Assembly: GCA_033964015.1 (NCBI GenBank)
Contig: CM066914.1
Span: 16,199,637 to 16,263,636, forward strand
Length of the DNA: 64,000 nt
Source of the DNA: Scolanthus callimorphus
Lineage: Eukaryota > Cnidaria > Anthozoa > Actiniaria > Edwardsiidae
Direction: 5' to 3'
The notes beneath the pieces are model-generated. The model ran no database searches and was not told the origin of the DNA. It worked only from the letters and a program-made list of their open reading frames with translations. The position numbers and the translations under genes are program-made. Below, in pieces: positions 60,501 to 64,000 of the stretch (within the stretch, counting starts at the first letter, position 1; each line of letters begins with the position of its first letter).

Positions 60501-63500
60501 TGATTCGAAAATTCAAGAGAAAATGTTAGTTATTACTCTGGGACAATTGACGCCCTGTCCTGTTGATGATGATTTTTTATAGCATTTTCAATTTCTAGGG
60601 TGCGAGGAGATTCGGACAAACCCGAATTTTACTGTTTGTCACGACTCTGTCGACCCCGTGCCTTATATCGATGCTTGCAAATACGAGACGTGCATGAGTC
60701 ATGTAGGTGGAGACTGTGGCGCGTTCTGCTCAGCAGTAGCGGCGTACGTTCGAGCTTGTAACCGCATGGGCATTTCGATCATGTGGAGAAGAGAGGGATT
60801 TTGTGGTAAGTGCTGAGGCCTAGTACATACGCCGCTCTTATCATGAGCCGTACCAAACTGTTACCATGAAATACTCGAAACTCGCGGCGTTAAAATCGAT
60901 TCTACATTCCCGGTTTGATTTAGAATAGTTTAGACTACAAGCAGACGAGAGATGGACAAAATGTATTGTTTTATTGAGATTTTGCATTAGATCGGCTCAT
61001 GATAAGAACGGCGTATGTACTAGGCCTTACTTGACCTAGTCTTCCGCACATTCCTTTGTGTCGGTCACGCAACGCTTCGACACAGTCACGCATGTATTTG
61101 CCACAGAGAATGGGCTGCGCAGTAGACTACACTTGACCTAAGACACATCCAGAATAGATCCAAGAAGGTCCTTTGGATTCATGGACTCATCCTAACCACT
61201 ACTCACCATATAGTAGTCAGATTTGACGGAGAACAGGAAACCGGCATCTCGACAAACCATAGTTACGAAAGCACACATCTGTTGCCAAACTCTTGCAAAT
61301 AATATATATCATATGCCCGTACCAGGCCATTCTAGCCGCCCTCCCGCGAATACGAAGTAAAGCAAACGAAGATGAGGAAGTATCTTGCTAACCATACGGT
61401 TTCGAGAACTTAGCGGGCGAGTTTAGCCATTTTGAGACTTTGTAAAATCATTGACTGAATAAGGCAGAGAAAAGCCAGCTATTGTGGTTTGTTGACAAAG
61501 GCAGACTGGACCCACGAATTTTTTCTCAGTCCCTCAGGAGTAATGGAAATTAATGGGTCACATTTTTAATTTTTAGATTATTTTAATTCTACTCAACCCC
61601 TAGCATGATCAACTGTTCGAAACTGAGACGACGACAAATCCCCGAGAGACTGAAAAACTAATCGTGCGTCCAGTCAAGCAATTTGCGCCTGTTTAGTAAT
61701 TGTTATTGTCAATTCGTTTTATTTATTACAAAATAGAAGCATTGGCTAGTAGGTACGCAATATTTTAGAGCGATCAGATAAAGTTTGAGAGCCAATAACT
61801 GGCCTTGCAAAATATGTGTCGTCACACAAATAATTAGCCGCGGGCCACCTTAACTGAAGCTAGCTAAAATTCATGATATTTTCTTATCAAATTTAATGTG
61901 CTCGATTTGTTTCTGGTTTCAGAACTTCCATGCTGCAGACCTTGCAAAAATACAGGCGGATACGTCGCGGACAATCCTCTTTTCTACACTTGTCTTCAGA
62001 ATTCAAAAAGCTGTAGAGAAGAAAGTGATCGGTGCTGTAAAGGAGTAATAGTAGAAGGCTGCTCTTGTCCATCGAATCACTATTTCGACGGCAAGAAATG
62101 CGTGGTTCTAAACGAGACGTGCAACCAGCCATGCAGTCCAAGCACCTCTAGCGTATCTATTCCAAGCACAGTTCCTCCGACAACAAGCATTCTCCCGACC
62201 ACCAGCATACCAAGTAATATATCGGCGTCTCAGTCAAGCACAGTACTTCCAAGCACAGTACTTCCGACAACAAGCATTCTCCCGACCACCAGCATACCAA
62301 GTAATATATCGGCGTCTCAGTCAAGCACAGTACTTCCAAGCACAGTACTTCCGACAACAAGCATTCTCCCGACCACCAGTATACCAAGTAATATATCGGC
62401 GTCTCAGTCAAGCACAGTACTTCCGACAACAAGCATTCTCCCGACCACCAGCATACCAAGTAATATATCGGCGTCTCAGTCATCAGTCAGTTCGCCGATA
62501 CCCACTTTAACGTCACAACCGACAACGAAATCATCGCCGCTGTCGCTACTAACCAGCGTTACCATGGCAACATCCTCGTTCCCCACTTCCATAGTGCCTT
62601 CACCCTCGGTTATCATGACATCAGCCCCATCATCAATCGTGTCCTCTGCAGAAGTGCCCAGCGTTACCATGGCGACATTCTCGTTCCCCACTTCCATAGT
62701 ACCTTCACCCTCGGTTGTCATGGCATCAGCACCGTCATCAGTCGTATCCTCGGTGACAGGAAAAGTGTATTCGGCTTCAACAGGCGCTGTACTTACTCCT
62801 GCAATATTCCCATCTTCACTTTCGCCGTCTGTTACCTGCACACCGTCTCGCATCCTCCTAACGACTACTGTTATACCGTAAGATATGCATTTTTCTTCTT
62901 TATTGCAATTTGAGTGCTCATTAACCTCATCGTGTGATGAGATTGGGCTAGAACGAGAATGTGTGAATCATAATAAATATTTATACTAGTTAGCCGCCAT
63001 CTTGAAGTGGGCGTAAAAAATAAATTCGCCCGATGCGCGTGTATATCACCCTTTCAATGCAAGCGCACTCAAGGAACAATGGCAGCCGGACCACAGTTCC
63101 CCGCCAAACCCTGGTGTACCATCCAAACTGATTCCTCAGTGGAATATACTTACCAGCCTCGGAACTAATAAAAGGGAGGGAGGGTTGGAACAAAATCTAA
63201 CGAGGACCAAGGAAAACATGGCGTTCTCCAAAGCCAGTATGTTTCACAAAGACCAATGCTGATAACAACGGTTGTTATACATTGTACTCGCTATCTCGAT
63301 TCTGATTGTCTAAGAGCGCGCGCTTTACTTTGGGAATCACACAATTTGAGGGTCTTCCAGAATCAACTACCCAATTCCGCTAGCCGATTCTTCATTCAAG
63401 AAGAATCAGCTAAAGAAGAATCAGCTAAAAGCAATATTTTTTCTCGCATCATATCTTCCAACAAGGACAAAATTGCTCAATTACTAGAAAACAAAGATTC

Positions 63501-64000
63501 GAAAAGACAGCAAGACAGATCCTCGCAGATTATTTTCTTTAGAACAGTTTACTGAGCCAAAAGAATGTCTTCAAATTGCTTGAGAGAAATAATCTTTGTT
63601 CATCGAGAAAGTATTTTGTTAATAAATCAATGTATAATAAAACAATTATTGAATCCGGGTTTTTCTGATATCCGGAGCAAACAATGTCACAAAATCCTCA
63701 TTCAATAATTGCTTATGATGAGCTTGGTAATCGCACTATTCATCTCAATATATGTTTTTTTCTTTCATTTAGAAGAGTTGTTACTACAGCTACCACGAGC
63801 ACGCAACTCCCACAAACAACTACAGCCACAAAATCGGTCTCCACCCCAACAGCAACAGTAGCAACACCGGCATCAGTTGCTACTCCCGCAACCACAACGT
63901 TCACAACACCAGCGATCTCCCTCTATACACCAACCATAACGGAATCATCACCACCATCCATTCCTACAGCGACCATAACTACAACACCGTTACGAATTTT
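28205..64000 (+). CDS. Gel-forming-mucin-like protein with Kunitz-like, EGF and D1-D2-D'-D3 domains (3' partial)
   Basis: One gene, 28 coding exons in the window, about 2,000 codons, running off the right edge. Exons: 28205-28302, 29349-29419, 30469-30516, 31469-31657, 32405-32608, 33349-33408, 33702-33791, 34489-34593, 37455-37550, 38376-38486, 39280-39489, 40816-41010, 43122-43157, 43238-43521, 44204-44741, 45987-46239, 48628-48674, 49426-50199, 51475-51577, 53361-53507, 53993-54039, 54798-55020, 58072-58209, 58563-58868, 59812-60058, 60599-60805, 61923-62877, 63773->64000. Every junction keeps phase except that exon 24 is one base short. Domain order from exon 13 on is that of secreted gel-forming mucins (VWD-C8-TIL three times, an extra TIL' before the third, then a PTS region), which multimerise through disulfides in the secretory path. 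The Kunitz-like and EGF N-terminus is an addition. Role inferred: mucus or skeletal/extracellular matrix polymer. Exons 1-3 rest on splice phase and the signal peptide only. Confidence 0.88.
30237..30423. mobile_element. 187-bp palindromic MITE in mucin intron 2
   Basis: Left arm aacaaatgtcctctg, ttccgtggtatgtcctctta, ataaagtggtcaaaatgt; right arm the inverse, ending cagaggacatttgtt. The right half of another copy is at 53070-53138 (ccacaacattttgaccactt...ataccacgg). Confidence 0.8.
30526..31195. repeat. Minisatellite of ACCATGAACCAAATAC units
   Basis: About 670 bp of imperfect units of 15-16 bp (accatgaaccaaatac, accatgaaccatacac) in mucin intron 3. Long minus-strand frames across it (MVHGVFGSWC repeats) are artefacts of the repeat. 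Confidence 0.95.
31196..31310 (-). mobile_element. LINE fragment
   Basis: On the minus strand a short frame reads NRVRWRRLVDSLCSAG, a motif I associate with the C-terminal end of LINE polyproteins. Too short to classify. Confidence 0.4.
31469..32608 (+). CDS. Mucin exons 4-5: two cysteine-rich Kunitz-like modules
   Basis: Exon 4 (31469-31657) encodes C at PICFQ, a basic RRFNALLELAER stretch, CQEYYENL and KHYSCLSECS. Exon 5 (32405-32608) encodes TCDLFLANKDKYYHKLV, KRFGVCV and LFKSKAECKRTCG. Both are phase 1-1 and end in C-x3-C, as Kunitz domains do (Cys51/Cys55). Both have fewer than six cysteines; exon 5 has four, in the spacing C-x29-C-x20-C-x3-C, so the Cys14-Cys38 pair seems absent. Inhibitor function is therefore doubtful. 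A 126-bp tandem duplication creates a decoy start of exon 5 at 32279. Confidence 0.7.
32214..32465 (+). repeat. 126-bp tandem duplication of the exon 5 splice acceptor
   Basis: The unit tttacaagatc.tgcacttgtgttttcgtaatagcgaaaaatag through ctagAATCGGACGAGTCC... occurs at 32211 and again at 32337, offset 126 bp. The first copy carries an acceptor (tctag, exon start 32279) and about 48 bp of exon 5, then runs on into the second copy with no donor. The first copy also differs from the real exon (ACATCGACAAG in place of ACAAAGACAAG). Confidence 0.85.
32655..32905 (+). mobile_element. tRNA-derived SINE, copy 2 (decayed)
   Basis: Shares with 13826-14150 the A-box region (ggttggctcacggtgtttatacggc), B-box region (gacccgggatcgactcccggc), tcggatggga.aa.aaa and ttccagggggac. 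In mucin intron 5. Confidence 0.65.
33349..38486 (+). CDS. Mucin exons 6-10: short linker and four EGF-like modules
   Basis: Exon 6 (33349-33408) is a Thr-rich linker (SPVASATITTTVVENKRATG). Exons 7-10 each encode one EGF-like module in phase 1-1: DCDPSCQNGATCENGTCAC, NCPTDCQNGGHCYDPQRDIC, SCIPFCQNGGTCTTTNSC and KCAVNPEHRGVCMYNATADY. The first three have the six-cysteine EGF pattern with C.C.PGY.G..C endings. Module 4 has four cysteines (lost first disulfide partner) but keeps CHAGYSGSDC. No calcium-binding D-x-D-E signature is seen. One module per symmetric exon is the usual substrate for exon shuffling. The foldback element lies between modules 2 and 3. Confidence 0.88.
34000..34169. mobile_element. 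170-bp palindromic MITE in mucin intron 7
   Basis: Left arm atctgtccattttggtgtttagattacgtcatttcggccgg, right arm the near inverse, ccggccgaaatgacgtcat...ccaaaattgacagat with one-base differences. The interior holds a second palindrome around ctcgggcccc / gggacccgaa. Confidence 0.75.
35020..37175. mobile_element. 2,156-bp foldback (FB-like) element with 9-bp target duplication
   Basis: Ends GATCTAGACTAAAACTACAT at the left and the exact inverse ATGTAGTTTTAGTCTAGATC at the right. Flanks TTCGGTGAG at 35011-35019 and 37176-37184 are identical. Each arm has, from the outside: an array of ACATACGAGTA 10/11-mers (35030-35250, inverted at 36940-37165), a unique block of about 90 bp (gggtgaaaaaaatgaaacctc...ttttattccatta) and an array of about 22-bp CACTAGTGGGTGG.GGGTGGGGT units. 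The centre is a short AT-rich loop with its own hairpin (atgtgatttc / gaaatcacat, near 35738-35776). The inner array is about twice as long on the right. No transposase. It lies in the mucin intron between EGF modules 2 and 3. Confidence 0.9.
37968..38278. mobile_element. 311-bp TIR MITE, AAGGCCCGTTCACA ends
   Basis: Left aaggcccgttcacacggcgc, right (inverted) gcgccctgtgaacgggcctt. The interior is rich in gcgatttc / gaaatcgc palindromes, including a second inverted pair (tgtcatatcgcgcggtgtgaacg at 38038, cgttcacaccgcgcgatatgaca at 38190). In mucin intron 9. Confidence 0.8.
39280..41010 (+). CDS. Mucin exons 11-12: cysteine-rich module and Kunitz-like domain
   Basis: Exon 11 (39280-39489) encodes NSCDMRPDRGFSSLVANQI, SCLEYVKAIVQQC and EQCMEYCG, again ending C-x3-C like exons 4 and 5. 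Exon 12 (40816-41010) is the best Kunitz match: VCSKLWD, QQRWFYDKTSASC, LGCASNGNNFNTLEDCRGAC, that is C5, C30, C38, C51 and C55 with the GC..N.NNF core. Cys14 is missing, so Cys38 has no partner and the usual inhibitory loop is not disulfide-closed. The exon 12 start is fixed by phase at ccacttag|AT; the frame is open further upstream but cannot be spliced in phase. Both exons are phase 1-1. Confidence 0.8.
39690..40214. other. Mucin intron 11, unclassified interspersed sequence
   Basis: tttatttatttattcatttcc at 39672 looks like the T-rich end of a minus-strand LINE. A possible inverted pair (gactcccacaaacaaaac at 39861, gtttttgtgggagtcac at 40099) bounds about 255 bp. No exon. Confidence 0.4.
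40215..40574 (-). mobile_element. LINE reverse-transcriptase C-terminal fragment with 3' end
   Basis: Minus-strand frame reads EGVEEEHFLTQCKIFKDKRDEL and ends SSGKITLRRFLLLNKLF, the same protein end as the 25215-25660 fragment (EDETHFILHC). Its 3' tail (tatttttatttgccatcgtataca) recurs at 60183-60248. In mucin intron 11. Confidence 0.7.
41060..41185. mobile_element. 126-bp palindromic MITE, copy 1 (partner 59414-59546)
   Basis: Ends ctggtttccatatagtcttatc / gataagactatatggaaaccag. Interior tgtcgtatcagtcgaccgt / acggtcgactgataagaca. In mucin intron 12. Confidence 0.8.
41613..42175. mobile_element. 563-bp TIR element with TA ends
   Basis: Left arm taaacacgaggttccggtataaaagggataa, ccccggggc, gagaacaatcagttat; the right arm is the inverse, ending cggaacctcgtgttta. 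A second inverted layer (tctctctgtaccgcgaaattcaaaattta, ttgcaaaataattttattcgaacct) extends the arms to about 250 bp each. Outermost TA on both sides fits a Tc1/mariner-type target. In mucin intron 12. Confidence 0.8.
42176..42899. other. Mucin intron 12, remaining sequence
   Basis: No exon or recognisable repeat between the 563-bp element and the small palindrome at 42900. Confidence 0.4.
42900..43021. repeat. 122-bp imperfect inverted repeat
   Basis: catgggaaaagcggaatttgcc at the left and gggaaattcagcttttcccatg at the right, with ggaagtgttcgga / tccgaacacttcc nearer the centre. Immediately upstream of exon 13. Confidence 0.65.
43122..48674 (+). CDS. Mucin exons 13-17: Pro linker and D1 assembly (VWD-C8-TIL-E)
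   Basis: Exon 13 (43122-43157) is a Pro/Ala linker (GPPTAPPPAAPD). Exons 14-15 (43238-43521, 44204-44741) encode VWD1: GMCYIDERGHFTTFDNKDYS to GLCGNYDDDPNNEF, the calcium-loop region, then C8 (ending SAYSKACAWRHNV). Exon 16 (45987-46239) is TIL: CPFGMVHSECHTACPRDC, CVDGCFCPERQW, CVAKEMCPC. Exon 17 (48628-48674, 47 bp) encodes TCRAGEWKCVQISC, the E module; its length equals that of exon 21. The VWD has GLCG without the preceding Cys of the CGLC motif used in VWF and mucin D1 domains. A TTAA MITE lies in intron 15; a LINE remnant lies in intron 16. Confidence 0.9.
45020..45651. other. Mucin intron 15, dispersed repeat fragments
   Basis: No exon. Contains C- and G-rich patches (ggcgggcgcgatcccggg) and CCCTGGAA.TCCAT repeats near 45575-45640 that resemble the 26760 satellite unit. 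Confidence 0.35.
45652..45886 (-). mobile_element. TTAA-flanked MITE, copy 3
   Basis: 235 bp, TTAA at both ends, in reverse orientation relative to copy 1: right end ggagtggctgacaagggctctTTAA, left end TTAAagagcctctgtcagcc. In mucin intron 15. Confidence 0.85.
46240..47689. other. Mucin intron 16, left part
   Basis: No exon seen. Includes a poly-C tract (46777-46805) and an inverted pair around 46970-47045 (ctggcggccatgttgg / caacatggccgcca), probably a small MITE. Confidence 0.4.
47690..48105 (-). mobile_element. LINE reverse-transcriptase fragment with stops
   Basis: Minus-strand translation gives MTRLNQFKVNSHVTSQKCLG, VEIDNTLS, INNICKKVSSGIG, then after a shift CAPLWDTCG-like pieces and LPSFQSRAARVITGANYTIR, SEDILEGLGWESLESRKN. 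This order is typical of the end of the RT domain in jockey/CR1-like LINEs. At least two stops or frameshifts; dead. Lies in mucin intron 16. Confidence 0.75.
48180..48375. repeat. CCCCTCCCCTGGAATTTCCA tandem repeat, second array
   Basis: About five units matching the 26760-27115 array, including the variants tggataaaatgtccctggaaa and cacctttt.acccctc. Upstream of exon 17. Confidence 0.75.
49051..49397. mobile_element. TIR element, CCCTGCCCACACTAACGCGTTTTC ends
   Basis: Left aggccctgcccacactaacgcg and right, inverted, cgcgttcgtgtggacggggtg. Several internal cgtttt..aaacttatacggattcgata units and gttagtgtgg. Same type as 51645-52060. Ends 29 bp before exon 18. Confidence 0.65.
49426..54039 (+). 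CDS. Mucin exons 18-21: D2 assembly (VWD-C8-TIL-E)
   Basis: Exon 18 (49426-50199, 774 bp) holds a whole VWD2 plus C8: ICTVTGHSRITTFDEKEYNM, NVTIHL-type core strands, YNGQTCGLCGTFDGNPVNDF, then C8 ending CLCDVLAAYAKACADVGIV. This is the only VWD of the three with a complete CGLC motif. Exons 19-20 (51475-51577, 53361-53507) form TIL2: LSCPTGVLLKQC, CPTTCDDL, GCVEGCYCPNGQL, CVEKTHCPC. Exon 21 (53993-54039) is the E module TCVGGVFECTQVNC. VWD2 is unsplit whereas VWD1 and VWD3 are split, with the intron of VWD1 falling before the strand AGIYV. Confidence 0.92.
50727..50960 (+). mobile_element. TTAA-flanked MITE, copy 4 (most complete)
   Basis: 234 bp between and including TTAA at both ends: TTAAAGAGCCCGTGTCAGCC and GGCTGACACAGGCTCTTTAA, about 16-bp terminal inverted repeats. 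In mucin intron 18. The best reference copy in the window. Confidence 0.88.
51645..52060. mobile_element. 416-bp TIR element, GACCCCGTC ends
   Basis: Left gaccccgtcgacaatacaccgtttt and right (inverted) aaaacggtgtagtgtggacggggtc. Internal gaaaacgga and gtgtggacggg repeats in both orientations. No clear target duplication. In mucin intron 19. Confidence 0.75.
52238..52518. mobile_element. TTATACAACAACAC element joined to a palindrome
   Basis: 52238-52340 has inverted ends ttatacaacaacactag / gttgttgtataaa. It abuts a 170-bp palindrome, 52349-52518: gatctcgttttttgtgcgtatgtact...agatacacag / ctgtgtatct...gcaaaacgagatc. In mucin intron 19. Confidence 0.65.
53019..53252. mobile_element. TTATACAACAACAC element, copy 2, with a half palindrome inside
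   Basis: Same ends as 52238 (ttatacaacaacactagtaaaacgcgcgctctgattgg; right ttttgttgttgtataa). The segment 53070-53138 is the right arm of the palindrome at 30237-30423. In mucin intron 19, about 100 bp before exon 20. Confidence 0.7.
54094..54334 (+). mobile_element. TTAA-flanked MITE, copy 5
   Basis: 241 bp; left boundary mutated to TTGA, then agagcccgtgtcag; right ggctgacacaggctctTTAA. In mucin intron 21. Confidence 0.82.
54361..54576. mobile_element. 216-bp palindromic MITE, AATCTCGTACCCAGAGCCCGT ends
   Basis: Left aatctcgtacccagagcccgttatcttttggccagtggcaagatt; right the inverse, ending gacgggctctgggtacgagatt. Related end sequences occur at 48722 (ctcgtacccagagc) and 48920-48940. In mucin intron 21. 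Confidence 0.8.
54798..60805 (+). CDS. Mucin exons 22-26: D' TIL module and D3 VWD-C8, one apparent frameshift
   Basis: Exon 22 (54798-55020) is TIL': MCANSGFVYSDCGWTC, CQSGCFCQPGKYL, CVTSMECQC. Exon 23 (58072-58209) starts VWD3: CKGDRIWQTF, ECAAFGRGHYRTFDGKMYNF. Exon 24 (58563-58868) begins FIMVSHTDLEVIIKTKG, STSSCVKN and then hits TGA; from about 58648 the next frame continues LTVKLEHIEVVLM, FTVKQSGVEITYNPGD to KFQ. The exon is one base short of the length its two splice phases require, which places a single missing base near aaagaattgacg (about 58642-58655). Exon 25 (59812-60058) ends the VWD (LQGLCGNFDGKDSNDM; no CGLC). Exon 26 (60599-60805) is C8: CHDSVDPVPYIDACKYETC, CGAFCSAVAAYVRACN. 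Since flanking exons are clean, an assembly error is more likely than a null allele. Confidence 0.88.
55033..55289. mobile_element. 257-bp TIR MITE in mucin intron 22
   Basis: Left tatataccgtttccgggaaacgttgtcactc and right (inverted) gtgacaacgtatcccggaaacggtatata. The left end lies 13 bp past the exon 22 donor. Confidence 0.75.
55290..58071. other. Mucin intron 22, no exon seen
   Basis: About 2.8 kb. Contains tcaagtcaagtcaagtttatttcat at 55523 (T-rich LINE-like end) and a triple tcgagcagag repeat at 56466. Small open frames (56152, 57211, 57587) have no domain or splice support. The largest repeat-poor stretch in the right half. Confidence 0.45.
58869..59413. other. Mucin intron 24, left part
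   Basis: No exon. taggattattcaggaggctagattccg.taagaaaatagcacgaaaaa at 59222 repeats a segment at about 58321-58370, a short dispersed duplication. Confidence 0.45.
59414..59546. mobile_element. 133-bp palindromic MITE, copy 2
   Basis: Matches 41060-41185: aagcctagtttccatacagtcttatctgtcgtatctg, centre gtgaaacaatggaaattgg, right gataagactatatggaaaccaggctt. TAA lies just outside both ends (59412-59414 and 59546-59548, partly overlapping), a possible PIF/Harbinger-type target. In mucin intron 24. Confidence 0.75.
60183..60248 (-). mobile_element. LINE 3' end fragment
   Basis: gacggacagacggatatttttatttggcatcgtatacaaa...gtacctggatgaacagg matches 40217-40275, the 3' tail of the LINE remnant there. 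G-rich tracts follow at 60298-60353. In mucin intron 25. Confidence 0.65.
60806..61922. other. Mucin intron 26, mostly unique sequence
   Basis: No exon. An inverted pair, ggcctagtacatacgccg...cttatcatgagcc at 60819 and ggctcatgataag...cggcgtatgtactaggcc at 60984, marks a TIR MITE at about 60819-61025. Confidence 0.6.
61923..64000 (+). CDS. Mucin exons 27-28: TIL3 and start of the PTS mucin domain
   Basis: Exon 27 (61923-62877) begins with TIL3: LPCCRPCKNTGGYVADN, CREESDRCC, VEGCSCPSNHYFDGKKC. It passes at once into a Ser/Thr/Pro region. Four near-identical 24-residue units (TTSILPTTSIPSNISASQSS core) follow, two carrying a five-residue TVLPS insertion, then two units of about 35 residues (SVTMATSSFPTSIVPSPSV, SAPSS.VSS). 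Each first-type unit has an N-I-S glycosylation sequon as well as dense O-glycosylation sites. It ends CC|gtaaga, phase 2. Exon 28 (63773 onward) continues RVVTTATTSTQLPQTTTATK and is Thr-rich to the edge of the window, in frame and open. Confidence 0.9.
62878..63772. other. Mucin intron 27
   Basis: No exon or named repeat. A 99-codon open frame at 63256-63555 has a lysine/serine-rich sequence with no domain and no in-phase splice sites. Confidence 0.5.

Noticed and set aside
62157..62853. Antisense frames of 108 and 125 codons across the mucin exon 27
   Set aside because: They are shadows of the Ser/Thr/Pro repeats; the sense frame has TIL homology and in-phase splicing.
63256..63555. 99-codon frame in the last mucin intron as an extra exon
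   Set aside because: No in-phase acceptor or donor, and its composition is unlike the PTS exons on either side.

Overview
The window is animal genomic DNA: genes are split by introns with GT-AG borders, intergenic space is wide, and transposon debris is dense. Gene content (a gel-forming-mucin-type VWD protein with N-terminal EGF and Kunitz-like exons, LRRC57, NTPCR, a GT31 glycosyltransferase, small six-cysteine membrane proteins) and the style of the MITE, SINE and LINE remnants suggest an anthozoan cnidarian, probably a stony coral. The taxon is an inference; the gene models were read from the sequence.

Layout. (1) 2.2-10 kb, + strand: three intact or nearly intact intronless paralogues of a small type I membrane protein (six extracellular cysteines, one membrane helix, C-terminal PPPY motif), plus the wreck of a fourth in a local segmental duplication. 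(2) 13.1-19.8 kb: a head-to-head pair, NTPCR on - (five exons) and LRRC57 on + (four exons), with about 380 bp between the start codons, so probably a shared promoter. (3) 20.7-22.1 kb: LINE debris and a stack of nested MITEs. (4) 22.1-22.9 kb, -: a three-exon gene for a small basic protein that I do not recognise. (5) 23.9-24.9 kb: a GT31 galactosyltransferase-like gene with one apparent frameshift, and its decayed inverted copy at 26.1-26.6 kb. (6) 28.2 kb to the right edge, +: one large secreted-protein gene, 28 exons in the window (about 2,000 codons) and continuing beyond. Domain order is signal peptide, short propeptide ending in RVKR, cysteine-rich Kunitz-like exons, four EGF exons, a Kunitz-like exon, then D1-D2-D'-D3 assemblies (VWD-C8-TIL) and a Ser/Thr/Pro mucin region. 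The order from D1 onward is that of gel-forming mucins.

The mucin introns carry much of the mobile DNA. The most striking piece is a 2,156-bp foldback element at 35020-37175: inverted arms built from two short tandem repeats, flanked by a perfect 9-bp target duplication. A TTAA-flanked MITE family has five copies in the window. Other elements carry 7- or 8-bp or TA duplications.

Four protein-supported genes (first membrane protein, NTPCR exon 1, GT31, mucin exon 24) each need one single-base change to read through, two of them in homopolymer runs. This points to assembly indels more than to decay and matters to anyone using these models. I found no rRNA, tRNA gene, CRISPR array or prokaryotic gene.
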